A DNA stretch of 64,000 bases. It comes from Eupeodes corollae. Its lineage: Eukaryota; Arthropoda; Insecta; Diptera; Syrphidae. The DNA is taken from NCBI RefSeq assembly GCF_945859685.1, contig NC_079149.1, forward strand, positions 17,333,118-17,397,117. The letters are read 5' to 3'. Numbering within the stretch: position 1 is the first letter of the stretch; each line of letters opens with the position of its first letter. Below are positions 1 through 11,404 of this stretch, one piece after another. A program made the translations under genes and the position numbers. The notes beneath the pieces are model-generated. The model was not told where the DNA came from. It did no database searches and saw only the letters and a program-made list of their open reading frames with translations.

Positions 1-234
1 GGTTCCGCTAATCAACCACGTCAGCCGTTAAACTGTAGATAGGTGACTCCTTTACAGTCGAGACGTATTCGCACTAAACGGTGCCAAGCGCCTTCGGTTC
101 AGTAGGACTTTTTCCGATAGGGACCGAAGAAATAGGGTGAGGCAGGAGAACCAGTTTTGGTGGCTTCAAATTGAGAATGTCATTTAGAGTTATCTAGGGC
201 GTTTGGTCTTGGCGGGCTAACATAGGTTTAAGGA
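1..234 (+). mobile_element. 3' end of a non-LTR retrotransposon (fragment)
   Basis: A reading frame on the plus strand ends in APSVQ and a TAG at 103-105. The same C-terminus and following 3' UTR recur at 6373-7035, including the stretch agaaccagttttggtggctt. This marks the tail of a LINE whose body lies to the left of the window. The frame already contains a stop near position 38, so the copy is dead. It abuts a reverse-transcriptase fragment on the opposite strand at about 235. Confidence 0.55.
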
Positions 235-1133
235 TTAGGATAGGGACAATCCTAAAAACTTTCTGTGCAACAGGTTTAACTTCAATAGCTCGTGGAAATA
301 AATTCCCAGGTACTGGACGGTCTTCTTGGTTGAAAGTGACGATCCATCTGGGAGTTTCAACTTCAAGTTTCTGAATATTGTCGCTCTTTGAGATCCTCTA
401 CAGACAACAATTGACGGCCTTCTGAAGCAAATGAGATTCGGCTTTGATGCGTTGATTTTAATACCCCATTTATGGTAAACATCAAAGAGACGGTTGATGT
501 GTGCTTCTACTTTCTTCACGGCTATATATGGTGACATTGAGGAGCAGTAGATCAATGAATCATCGGCGTATAGAAGGTTCTCGCAGTTGACGGGGTAAGG
601 TTGGTCAGATGTCAGGATGCTGTATAAAAACGGTCTGAGCTTCGATCCTTGGGCAACTCAAGCCCTGATGTTCTTCATTGACGATGAGCATTTCTCCAAC
701 TGTACATAAAATTTTCTGGAAGAAAAAAAGGAAAAATAATTCTTATTAGTGCAGAAGGCATCCAACGGTGACACGATGGCTATTAAGAGCTGCGGTGACG
801 TAGTGATGAAACTTCATGAAAGAAAGCAGCGTCGATTGTTTTTCCCGAAAACCAAACTGCATGTCAGGAATTATACTGTTTTCACAGCAGAAGTTTTTTA
901 GTTTCCTTAATATAAGTTCCTCCAGAAGTTTGCTGATGTTGATACTGGTCTGTAGTTAGAAATGTAGGATCTCCTTTCTTGTGAATTGCCACGATCTTAG
1001 CAGTTTTCAATTTTTGGGGAAAGAAGTCGTTGTTGAGGCAGTTGTTGAAGATGATTGTCAAAAATACAAACACTGCTTGCGGGAGTCTTTTCAGGATAAA
1101 TAAGTTAAAGAAATTCATATAAGCAATAAGCAC
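235..1133 (-). pseudogene. Degraded LINE reverse transcriptase (Jockey/I type)
   Basis: Read on the minus strand, the pieces line up with a non-LTR reverse transcriptase. First comes a segment with AKIVAIHKKGDP (near 1000). Next is FGFREKQST, the palm-entry motif (near 850), then a short remnant before the active site. The YADD box in LLYADDSLIYCSS lies near 570, and a thumb segment with VQYLGIYF lies near 320. Several frameshifts and stops separate them, so no protein is made. Only the RT part is present; no endonuclease was seen. The clade is inferred from motif wording, not from a tree. Confidence 0.7.
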
Positions 1134-1194
1134 TGCATAAGGATAAGAAACTTGTCAATGCCGAAAATATGTCACACTTAGATCAAGATCAAAA

Positions 1195-2640
1195 TAAAAC
1201 CACCAGTTTGCCCACATACTGATTATGATGATGACCCACAGCCAAGTACTTCTTCAAAATGCCAAGAAATTAGTGTAAGAAATCGGTTATGTCTTCCAAA
1301 TTTGGCAAGAGTTTGTGATTAATACGGTATTTCAGATTGATCAGCAGCAGCAGTTGTGAGTGCAGTCTAACAGGATGTTGGCTTGGTAACCACTGCAAAT
1401 GTCGAAAACGTCATAGATAGAAGTAAAGTTCGTAGGGCCATAAAACGACAAAGAGAAGATCTCCAACCTCAAGACTGTCTTTCGAACATTGAAAGCATTT
1501 ATTTCGATGGAAGAAAAGATAGGACATTGGTTTTTGTGAAAAACGAGGCAAACGATTTTACAGAGGAACTAAAGTAATGGAACATATTTCACTAATAACG
1601 GAACCGGGTTCAAACTACCATATTCTCTAGAAAAGGCAAAACTATAGCGGATTCTATTAACTCCTTTCTTGCGGACAGAGAACTGGATTTAAGTAAACTA
1701 TCTCTTGTTGGTTGCGATGATACTGCTAGAAATACTGGTTGGAAAAGTGGGTTTATCCGGCTAATGGATGAATGAAGCTGGGGAGACCACTGCAATGGTT
1801 CATATGCCAACTACATGCAACAACAATTTAATAAATATGCCTCTGCGTCATTTATTTATTTAATTGGATGGAGCTACATTAGGACCTCAAATCTATTTAG
1901 GACACATTGGAAAGGCGCTGAAAAATTGTTGTGACCTTCCTGTTATTGAGTTTTTACCAATCCTAGGGAACCTATTTGCTTTGTCAAAAGAAATCTAAGA
2001 TACTTTAAGTACGGATGAAGAATATTTATTTTAAATGTGTGACGCTATAAGTAAAGGATCCTGTCCCAGAAATCTCTCCAACAGAAACCCAGGAAAAATG
2101 GCACACTCTAGGTGGTTGACAGCTGCCAATAGAATTCTAAGGCTTTATGTTGCCACGTCTTAAAACTTAAAAATACTTGCAGAATACATTGTAAAGGTGT
2201 ATGGCCCAGTTTGGTTCAGTGTAAAAGAAGACAGTTCTTTCCAAAAAGGCCCAAGTCACCTTTTCGAATTAGTAAATTTGTCAAGATGCTTCAATTCGAG
2301 CTTAAGAGATATAATTGACCCCGTTATTCAACGCAATTCTTATTTTTCACATCCGGAGAACATATTAATGGCAATGCTTTGTGATGAAAGACCTAACACC
2401 AGAGAACTGGGGTTAAGAAAAATTATCCAAGCTAGAAAAAGACATATGTCGTCAGTTAGAGTCTTTGAACTACCGAAATTAAACTTCAATGCCAAAGATT
2501 ATCTTGACTTTAATATCTGGACCGAATCACAAGTTACAGCACCCCCATTATTGGAGAAAATGAGCGATCAGGATTTAGAAGACATTCTACAAAAAAAATT
2601 CCAATCGACATGTCATTTCTAAACTACCCTTGGCAAACTA
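1195..2640 (+). pseudogene. Decayed gene of an uncharacterised, transposon-like protein family
   Basis: Joined by eye over several frameshifts and stops, the plus strand encodes one long protein. Segments in order: PQPSTSSK (about 1240), RNRLCLPNLARVCD (about 1290), a DRSKVRRAIKRQRED stretch (about 1420), YFDGRKD (about 1500), LSLVGCDDTARNTGWKSG (about 1700), LQWFICQLHA (about 1795), a GKMAHSRWLTAANRILRLY block (about 2095), and an intact 141-codon stretch at 2197-2622 with DPVIQRNSYFSHPENIL and ELGLRKIIQARKR. This order resembles a large family of unnamed proteins repeated in arthropod and cnidarian genomes. I cannot name its function; the copy number suggests a mobile-element origin. A Tc1 element begins at 2645, where the frame would continue. 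Confidence 0.55.
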
Positions 2641-2644
2641 CATA

Positions 2645-4292
2645 CACTGCCAATCACTAGGATGAGGCCACATATTTTTCAACCGATTTTCGTTCTTCAT
2701 ACCTGCTGGAAATTTCGTACCAATAAAAATTTACTACATTTGAGTAGACATTTAGATAGATATTTTCTTTAAAAAAAGTAATAAAATTAAGGGGTTAAAT
2801 AGAAAAAGCAGTTGGAATTTCCCTACATTAATTAAAGAGCTACTTAAAAACAGTATGAAAAAGTGCGTCACTTGGATGAGGCCACATGAAAAATCTTATA
2901 AAATATCAAAAAAATGAAAGAAATGTTTACAGTTTTTGGTTTTCAAACATTTATTTATTAAGTTTTTCTCAATTAATAATGAGTATGCCCCCCATTTTTC
3001 GATATGACCTCTATTAGACGGTTTGGAATGGAATCATAAAGTTTTTTTAAATAGTCAAATGAAATCTCGTCCCAGGCATCACGGATAGCTTCAATTAAGG
3101 AGTCCTTGTCTTCAAATTGTCTACCGCCTTCATAAACTTTTCGAGATAGCCATGCCCATACGTTTTCGATTATGTTCAAGTCCGGTGAATAGGGTGGCCA
3201 TGGCAAAAGCTCTACGTTTTCTGATAAAATCCAGCTTTTGACAACCCTGGAAGTGTGAATGGCGGCATTGTCTTGTTGGAAAATCCAAAGCAGAGGTCCA
3301 AAAATATTTTTCATCTTCGGAAATGAGTGTTCCAACAAGTATTTGTTGCTGTTTCCGTTCATTGTTAGAGAAAGAAACTCCAATTCGATTTTGCCATAGT
3401 AGGTGATAGCTCCCCACACCATAACACCTGATGTACGGCTGTGATGTCCTCCCAAAATTAGTTCCTCTTTTCTTAAATCATGGAAATAAAAGTTGTAACC
3501 ATCGGGGCCGTCAAGGCTAAACTTTTTTTCATCAGAAAAGACGACGCGTTTCCATTGACTGCTCCAAGAGACATGTTCTGTTGCAAAGTTCATTCGCAGC
3601 TCCTTGTGTACTTGCTTTAGAACAAGTTTCTTTTTGAGTTTTCTTCTCTGGATAGTACCATCTTTTCTTATTATCCTTCGGACTGTCGAAATACTGGCTG
3701 ATACTCCGCTTTTGGACCATATTTTAGCAGCTGATTGAGTAGAATTTGAAGCAATACGTAAAATTAACCGCTTTTCTCGTGATGTTGTTGCTTGGGCTGT
3801 GCGTCCTTTTTGGTTTTTTTTCATAGTTTTGAGGATCAGCAAGATAGTTGTTTACAACTGTCTTACTTCTGTTCAGCTTCCTTGCTATTTCTCGGCTTGA
3901 GAGTCCCACTCCTTGAAAGCATCGATTTGTCCTCTTTCTGCTACTATCAACGTCTTTCCGGAACCCATTTGTAGTTGAAATTTAATAAAAATAGTTATTT
4001 GTAAAACGTTCTTAAATATTGTAACCCAAATTTTGAAAAAAATTGCTGATCTGAACTTCTACAACGAAATATTCGCAATGGCCTCATCCTAGTGACTCAC
4101 TTTTTTATATCCTTTTTAGGTAGCTCATTCCAAAGGTCTTTTCTAATTAACCCTATAATTGTATCACTTTGTTTTAAGAAAATATGTACCTACTCTCATG
4201 TAGTAAAATTTTCCGGGTTAAACAAATTCCAACAGGTATCGGACCGAAAATCGGTTGAAAAATATGTGGCCTCATCCTAGTGATTGGCAGTG
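2645..4292 (-). mobile_element. Tc1-like DNA transposon with IR/DR-type ends
   Basis: A complete element of about 1648 bp sits between TA dinucleotides at 2643-2644 and 4293-4294. The outer ends match for about 50 bp, starting CACTGCCAATCACTAGGATG. Similarity continues more loosely for about 225 bp on each side. A second copy of the CACTnGGATGAGGCCA motif lies at the inner end of each arm (about 2870 and 4085-4105). Two transposase sites per arm is the IR/DR plan known from Sleeping Beauty-like elements. The single gene inside is frameshifted, so the copy is probably not autonomous. Confidence 0.9.
2973..3972 (-). pseudogene. Tc1-family DD34E transposase, two frameshifts
   Basis: The cut-and-paste transposase of the element at 2645-4292. 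On the minus strand it starts near 3972 (MGSGKTLIV). It runs through a helix-turn-helix segment, LSSREIARKLNRSKTVV, and then the DDE catalytic domain. The catalytic motifs are FSDEKKF, FQQDNAAIHTS and SPDLNIIENVWAW, with 34 residues between the second Asp and the Glu, so this is DD34E. The main open stretch is 2973-3842 (289 codons). The N-terminal part is out of frame with it: one shift lies near 3905 and another in an A-run near 3815. The three catalytic residues are present, so inactivation seems fairly recent. Confidence 0.88.
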
Positions 4293-4294
4293 TA

Positions 4295-5875
4295 TGTCAA
4301 ATTGACGTATACATACATATCTCCATATTTTAAAGTAACTCTGACTGTTACTGTGCATTGACAGGAACTGTCAGATTTACTTCAATACAAAATAATATGG
4401 CTTATTTAATTTCTTGCCATCAAATCAAACAAAGCATTACAATCTTCTTTCTTAAGTTTCTTGTCAAAATTAAGTGTGAACGCAAACGATTTCTTTAATC
4501 GCTGATTTGTGAAATATGTTTTCTGCTCAAAGATACTTCATTGTTGAGTATCTTTGGTCTTGAAATGTATGGCTTGTTAAAGATATTGAAACATGCAACT
4601 ATCTCAGTCAAATAAATGTTAACAAAGTATTTTTGGCTTGATTTTTCATGATTACATTTTAGTTTCTGGTTCTAATAGAAGATAAGTTTGATTTCATTTT
4701 AGAATTTATTTGAAGAATTTCTATTTCATAATTTTGGAAAAAGTTTAATTCATAATTTCATCAGATATTAAAGTTTTTCTTCTTCGGCTTCTTTCAAGGG
4801 CATTCAAGTATTTATAAAATCATTCTTCAATGTATATAAGTAACTTTGAGATAAGGAATCTTGTTTTTCTGGCGTTTAATATTCTCATTATCTAAATTAG
4901 ACGATCAATCAAAATGTTTGATAAGATCTTTTATTTTTTGTGTTAGAGTTATAAAAGAGTCAAATTAAAACTTGATGTTTCGATTGTGCTTTTAAACATC
5001 TATAAAGTCATCAATTAGACATTTGTAAGTGAGGAACACTAAGGGTGACTAGTGACATACTAAATGAAAAAGCCCAACCGGAAAAACCTAAAGTCACTAA
5101 TTTCTTTTTTTAATTATTTGTTGCCCTGTCTAGTTCTAACAAAAATTAAGTGTTCTTTCTTTTGTTTAAATAAATATACTCGTAAATATAGGTAAAAGAT
5201 AAAAAAGAAGTTAAATAAAAAATTGATTATATGGCAACACGAAATTTATATTTATTTATATTTTACTATCTAAAACAGAAGTAAACAATAATAAGGCTTG
5301 AACAACATCCCCAGCAGCAATTATCTATCATTTCGTTATCACGATCTTAAACGTGAATAGCAATAATTATTTTTATGATGTTTTTTTTATGAAAAGAATG
5401 AATGAGCGTTTCTAGAGCAGGCCTGATAGACACTAAAAGAACTTTAATTATCAAAATTTAAATTTATTTCTAGGTCAAGTTGACGAAATATAAAAAAACT
5501 AACATACAAAAATATTACTTACAACTTGTAGTTGCTATGGTGATTAATTAGAAGCATCTTTAGCGAAATTTTATCAGTTTGTAGTTTTTATAGTGTGCCT
5601 GAAGGCTCAGCTAAAATACAGAAAGCTTTTTTGACAGTTCTTCAGTCGTGTAACATTGTTTTATTATGGGAAATGACTGTCAATAAGTTAACAAAAAAAA
5701 TCGTGATCCTAATCAGTGACTTGTCGGCATATTTATCTGTATATCCCATTTTTATAAAGATGATTTGCAACAAAACAAATGTACGTGCAAACTTATTCGG
5801 TTAATGAATCCACCTGTACAACATGAAAACCTGAAGATATGATTTTAAGTCCGGAAAGCGATAAACAACTCGTGC
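4295..5875. other. AT-rich intergenic stretch
   Basis: No credible gene was found. The first bases after the Tc1 end could still belong to the decayed gene it interrupted (VKLT read after the TA). The short open frame at 5595-5804 has no recognisable feature. Confidence 0.5.
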
Positions 5876-5889
5876 TTGCCCCCAGGAGC

Positions 5890-5935
5890 CAGTTATAGCT
5901 ATTATTGGATTTTATCATTTAAGCCAATCACAGGA
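5890..5935. repeat. Partial end of the MITE family at 6004-7113
   Basis: The stretch gagccagttatagctatt near 5890 repeats the terminal sequence found at 6004. No second end was found for this copy. It may be an eroded tandem neighbour. Confidence 0.4.
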
Positions 5936-6003
5936 AGTTTTTGACAGTTAGCTAAGAGCGATCATAGAAAATTCCCGTCATTAAAACGAAATCTACTGAT
6001 TAA

Positions 6004-7113
6004 AGGGCCAGTTATAGCTATCATTGAAATTGATCCTGAAAAATTTTTGAATCGATATTTGAAGGTGTTTCCTTTGATTAGAAATGAAAATTATATACTG
6101 ATCGATCGGAAATCACACAAATAATTTTTTTTTATGAACAAAAAGTGTAATTGCGCATTTATTTTTCTCTAAAAATGTATTTTTCTATTTTCCGGACGTA
6201 AATTCATTTTCCGGAACAGCTGATACTTTTGTGTTCAAAAGTGAAACGAATCGTTTCACTGATTTGGGTTCCGATTTCACACAGTTCCAATGACAGATTT
6301 CAAAAATTGTCGGTGGATTTCAATCAGAAATTTTTTTCAATGACAGAACTTTTTAAGGATAGCTATAAACGATGTCATGGCACAAGGCGGAGCAGAGCTC
6401 CTTCGGTTCAGTAGGGCTGTGTCCGAACGGGACCGAACTGATAGGCTGAAGCAGGAGAACCAGTTTTGGTGGCTTCAATCGGCACTTGATAGTGGGTAGT
6501 TGGGATGGGGTTTAAGCCTTGGCCGGCTTACATACTTGTTTTATAGTTTTAGGGTTTAGTTTTAAGTAGAATAGGCATGGTGGCACAAAAAAAAAAATAC
6601 AAAAAAAAATACATGGAATATAAAAAAAAAAAACATACAAAAAAAGACAGTTAAATATAAAAACAAAAAACGTTAGATTTGCTGCTGTGGTTGTTCTAGT
6701 TTTAAGTAGTTTATAGGTAGAATAGGTAGTTTAAGTTAGTTTTAAGTTTTATATTAGGGACCTTATTTAAGTAGTTTTTAAGCAAAATCAAAAAGGATAT
6801 TGATATTAGTTTTTTTTTTAATTTTCTAATTAATACAATAATAAATAAAATTGAATTGAAGTTAAAATAGATCTTAGGGCCGAAAGGCATTAGTTTTAAG
6901 TGTTATAGTTTAACTTAGAGTGTCCGTATGGGACCATTAAGTTAGTTGTAAGTTATGGATAATTAGGCTAGTTTTATGAATTTTTGTCTAGCTTTAAGAT
7001 AGGTTAAGAATGAATTAATAATAATGAAAAAAAAAATAGCTATAAACGACCTGTCAAAAAATTTGAATGTTTGTTTTCAATGATGAAAACCAATGATAGC
7101 TATAACTTGCGCC
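6004..7113. mobile_element. MITE with TAA target duplication, interrupted by a LINE
   Basis: The left end is gggccagttatagctatcat and the right end reads as ggcgcaagttatagctatca in reverse complement. TAA lies just outside both ends (6001-6003 and 7114-7116), which fits a PIF/Harbinger-type element. Without the LINE at 6373-7035 and its extra 14-bp duplication, the MITE is about 430 bp. No protein is encoded. Related ends occur at 5890, 18713 and 26016; the last one is also followed by TAA. Confidence 0.7.
6373..7035 (+). mobile_element. 5'-truncated LINE insertion with 14-bp target duplication
   Basis: The insertion is flanked by perfect copies of atagctataaacga at 6359-6372 and 7036-7049. 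It carries only the last codons of a protein ending APSVQ (TAG at 6412-6414), a roughly 600-bp 3' UTR rich in tttaagttagttttaag-type repeats, and a short A tail. This is the product of target-primed reverse transcription that stopped early. It landed inside the MITE at 6004-7113. Confidence 0.88.
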
Positions 7114-7708
7114 TAAAATCCACATAAATACGTTCATTGGAATTGTGTATAATTGTGTATTTTTTTGACAGAATAGAATCCGCTGTTCAGGAAAATATAT
7201 ATAGAAAAACGAATAAAACTTCTTTTATTAAAAAAAACTCTTTGAGTGGTTTCTAAGCCATCAGACATTTGTCGTTTTTATATCTAATCAAAATATTTGG
7301 CCAGTTTATTTTTCTTAAATCTCAGAGATGTTTGTATTCTCAAAAAGATCAAAAGAATTTCCCAAACACAGTTTTCCACTTTAGGTGTCAAACAATTCTA
7401 AGGATGAAATTTTTATGAACTAGAGTTCTAAATAACTAAAAGAAAATTAATGCTAATTTGACGTTTAGCTTAAATATTCTATTTACATTTAACTTTCCTG
7501 TTCTGTCAATCAGACTAAAAAATATCTCTGAAATTTTAGAAAAATAAACTAATCAATATTTATAGAATAATAGAAACTTACTCGAATAAATAGCTAAATA
7601 TTAATAGATGTTAGTGTTCTACGCTATATCAAAAAAGTGTTCGTACAGGTGATTCTTCAAAATAATAGCTAAGGTATTTAAAGAAAACCAGATTTCCATT
7701 CCATTTAT
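7114..7708. other. AT-rich spacer
   Basis: No gene was recognised. The last 80 bp might belong to the 3' end of the Tc1 remnant found on the other side of the element at 7710-8724, but no diagnostic residues are visible. Confidence 0.4.
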
Positions 7709-7709
7709 T

Positions 7710-8724
7710 CAGCCCTATCACAAATTCCATCGTATTCAAAACTATGCTACGTTTCCCGATCACAAATTCCATCGTAGTAGATTCGGAGTGAAAAAAGCAT
7801 TTACGATTTTCAATGTTCGTATAAATTGGCATCACGGAATTCGAATAAAATGGAATGGAATGGAATGGAATGAAAATAACTTTTTCCCCGTTTAATAATT
7901 TGTGTCGGACGCTGAAAGAAAACGTTTAATTTAAGGAAAAATGTAAGTAAATTTACAAATTCTATTGTTTTATAAATAATTGTTTGATTTTAAAGGGCAA
8001 AAACGACCAAGGCACAATATGAAAGGCTCTATGAGCTAATGAGTCATCGCAAGCTAAATCAACAAATGACATAGACGTCTTTCGAGAGCCTTTAAAACGG
8101 TTGTCAAATTTGAGGAAAAAGAGGACTGTGCTATACCAACTTCGTAATCATTTCCAACACCAAGTTGATATCCACCTTCAGGTATAATGAAGAAGAGAAA
8201 ACCCTAGGGTCATACTCCTGTTTCAACAGATCCAAAACATACTTGAATGCTGCTTTATTTAGACGAAAATTTTTTTGTAATCTGTAAGGTATTCAAATTA
8301 GACTTTCAAAAATATATATAGGTATATATAAGTTCACATATTTAACTTACATTTGGTCATTTAACTCAAGCATCTCTGAGAATTTGTCTTTGAACTTTTA
8401 GTTTTTTCTTTCTTAATGTAGCTTCTTCAGTGATGGCAATAATTGCAAAGGCCAATGAATCCATTTTGTTAGAAATATGATCAAGTTTATGTGATTTTTT
8501 AAAAAAAGAAGTTTGTTTTGAGTTTTAGCACCATCTGTTTTGTAATAAGAATTGAATTCAATGTGTAATTTGTTTAATTTTATTTTGACATAAATCAAAA
8601 TGAAAGCGTTCAATGCGGAAATACTTGTTTTGAATCCACTCGGATTTTTTTAAGGCAGTTTACCGTAGATCGGGGAGGAGCTGTCCGTACGGCGAAATAT
8701 TACGATATAATTTGTGATAGGGCT
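7710..8724. mobile_element. DNA element with 25-bp inverted ends, Harbinger-like
   Basis: The left end, CAGCCCTATCACAAATT followed by ATCGTA two bases later, is repeated in inverted form at the right end (8702-8724). The ends resemble the Harbinger remnant at 37990, which starts CAGCCCTATTAT. No matching target duplication was found. A second copy of atcacaaattccatcgta lies inside at about 7760. A short (TGGAA)4 run is at about 7849-7871. The inside holds only the small spliced frame at 7941-8074. Confidence 0.55.
7941..8074 (+). pseudogene. Short frame with a start codon split by an intron
   Basis: AT at 7941-7942 is followed by a consensus donor, gtaagt. A 53-nt intron runs to the acceptor taaag at 7995, and G at 7996 completes ATG. 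The spliced frame reads MAKTTKAQYERLYELMSHRK and stops at 8072-8074. The opening resembles the Myb/SANT-like accessory proteins of insect Harbinger elements, but the frame is far too short for one. I read it as a remnant. Chance splice sites are the alternative. Confidence 0.3.
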
Positions 8725-8734
8725 GATGACTTGT

Positions 8735-9540
8735 GTTCGATTCTCAGACCTTTCTTCCTAAATAGTCCCAAAGATGCTCAATGGGATTAAGGTATGGGGA
8801 TTGGGGAGGATGAGGCAATTTTGATTTAACATTATAGAGAAGCTATAATCCTTGATTAATGTTTAGGATCGTTGTCTTGCACAAGTAAAAAGTCGTCTTT
8901 AAGGCCAATTTTTAAAGCGCTTGCACACCATTGGATCCCATAGCTCCCCAGACCATAACATTTCCGCCTCCATGTTTTACCGTTGATTGCCAAATCTTCA
9001 CACCTATCTGCGACCGTCCGACCCAATGACATTAAACTTGCTCTCGTCAAGGAATAACACATTCTTCCAAAAATCATCTGGTTTCGAAACGTAGTTCAAG
9101 CGTTTTGAAACGTTTGCTTTTGAAATTAAGGGTTTTGTTTGTACCAGACGAACTTTATATCCCTTTGAATGCAGAAAGTTCGTAACAGTTTGAGGGTTAA
9201 GCGATATTTCATCATTTGCTTGAATGTCAGCAGCTATTTTAGGAGCACTTAACTTGGGATCAGCCTTTACAATTCTTTCAAATTTGCGTTGCATATCAGC
9301 TTGAGCGTCTAGTATTTTTTTTGTTGACCTCTTCCTGGGCCACTTCAAAGCTTTTATTTTTCAAATAATTTTTTAATACATATTGAACTGTAGACCGTCG
9401 TCTACCAATAGTTGACGATATCTCAGCATAACTTTTTCCGTCGTTTCTTAGTTTAAAAATCAGTTTTCTTACTTCAAGAGGCTTATGAGAAGCCTCCATT
9501 TTCAAAATAAACTTCACAAAATTAAAAACAAAAAACAATT
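8735..9540 (-). pseudogene. Tc1-like transposase remnant
   Basis: Minus-strand pieces in three frames form a Tc1-type transposase. From 9499 down there is MEASHKPLEVRKLIFKL and a helix-turn-helix (SYAEISSTIGRRRSTVQYV). Next comes a second DNA-binding half (9004-9348) ending in VLFLDESKFNV, the first catalytic Asp. LLVQDNDPKH, the second Asp, lies near 8870. SPYLNPIEHLWDYL, the Glu motif, lies near 8770. Frameshifts separate all parts. Terminal inverted repeats were not found. The left side ends against the element at 7710-8724, which may have inserted into it. Confidence 0.8.
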
Positions 9541-9699
9541 GAAAAGATTAATAAACCACGGCATACTGAAACTAGATCTCTCAATATCATTACAGCACAC
9601 AATTTACATTTCAAAAAGAACCGTTATTTTCATTTTGTTAGAGAAGAGAGCAGTGCACGATCATTTATTTGATGTTTGAGCAATTTTTTGACATTCCTG

Positions 9700-11400
9700 T
9701 CAAAACGAAAATAGTGCTATGTACTTCATAATTTGACAGATTTTCTCTTCATAAGAAAGTTATTAAACACACTTTTTCCTAGTTTATAGAACTGTTGTAT
9801 TAAGTGTCCTGCATACGAACTCCATCTTATGTATTAACATACAGGATTTATTTCATAAAATTGCTTTAATAAGTTAGAAATTATAAACATAATTCAAATA
9901 TGTTTAACGTGACCTTAAACTATTTTCGTTGCAATCAAGGCGTTTTCCACAAACCAGCGAATCATCGCAATAATTTAATTTTACAATGACCTAGATACCT
10001 CGTGTTACTTAAATGTCGAAATTATTAATATTTGTAGTAAATGCCACATGTAAAACAAAAGGTTGTTTTTTCCGTCACTGCTCCAAAGCAAATCATTCTG
10101 TCGGTTGGAATTTCCAAAATGGCTTCCTGTTACTGTAAATGAATTGTTAGAAAAATTAGCGGAAAATTGTGAACGATTTAGTAAATTTTTAAATCTATTT
10201 TCAGCAAATTACTAGGATCAAAAGTAATTTCGCTTATTTTAAACGATTTTGACATCTTACTATCTCTTTACAATTTGCTAAATCCATATGACATCTGTCG
10301 TTTATTTTTATTGGAGCAGTGGATGGAATGGTCCAGTCAATATTTTTCAATTCCAATTAATAGGTCTGTTTAAGCGTATTGGCTTTGTTTATTTTCACAA
10401 ACTGTCACTTTTAAGACATGTTTGGATACTCGTTTTTTAATAAAAGGCAATTCGAAATTTAAAATTTAGCAGAACGAAAAGAAGGATTTAAAATTTTAAA
10501 CTCCCTTAGTAAATTTAAAAGTATTTACCGAACTGCTATTTAAAGATTTAATGGAAATTTGTGTGAAATGATAGACGTCAAAAGTGTAGTACGTCAAAGT
10601 TAAAAGTTGGCCAACTCTTCCGACTCCGGCTGCGGCTCCGATTCCAGTTCCGTCGCGTTGTGTTCGTGCATCTGCATTTGCGTACTTTTAATATTTCGAC
10701 AGGTATTCCGGTTATGATTCCGGCTCTGGCTCCTTCACTATTGTGTTCCAGCAGTAATTCGCCATTGATTATGACAGCGCATTCTTTTCTTTATTTGGAT
10801 TATAAAATAGTTAACAAAATATCCAGTTTATGTTTCTAAGATTAAAAAATTCTGTTTTCTGAGTTTTTGTAGTGAAAACGAGACATTTTGTTCATATTTC
10901 TGAGAGTTAGAAAATCTCTGGGATCTTAGAAATATAAACTAGCCAAGTTTCCTTTGGATTTTTAAATGTCATTCCTCCATTGTCACAACGTAATAAATAA
11001 AAATCATCTTAAAAAAAAGAATACCTAAAATTGATTTGGAAACTACAAAAATAAAAACTAGCATGTGATTTAAACTGGAACTTATCAAAATTCACGTGAT
11101 ATGCGCCAAATACCAGACGTCCGGCGGCCTTAAAGGATTTTATTTACCAATCACGTGTAAAACACTATTGAAACCACAAATTTCCAATTAAATCTACCAA
11201 CCATAAAGAATGGTCCATCATGAGTTTACTAAGTTTAATGTTTTGACAGTTCGTTGACCTTAACAACTGTCTGTCTGTCACTTGAACTTTCAAATTAAAG
11301 ATAATGAATGAATAAAAAAACAATAATTATTTGTGTGTGTTTACAAATTATTATAGGTTTTAATTAATAATAATTTTCGTTATATAATTGTGTACATTTT
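9700..11400. other. Intergenic stretch downstream of the secreted-protein gene
   Basis: AT-rich, no gene seen. A local tract at 10615-10745 is rich in ggctccgattcc-like repeats (Ser/Asp/Gly codons on paper). It has no open frame of note. Confidence 0.45.
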
Positions 11401-11404
11401 GTAA

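Noticed and set aside
7849..7872. (TGGAA)n run as satellite DNA
   Set aside because: Only about four units; too short to call a satellite array.
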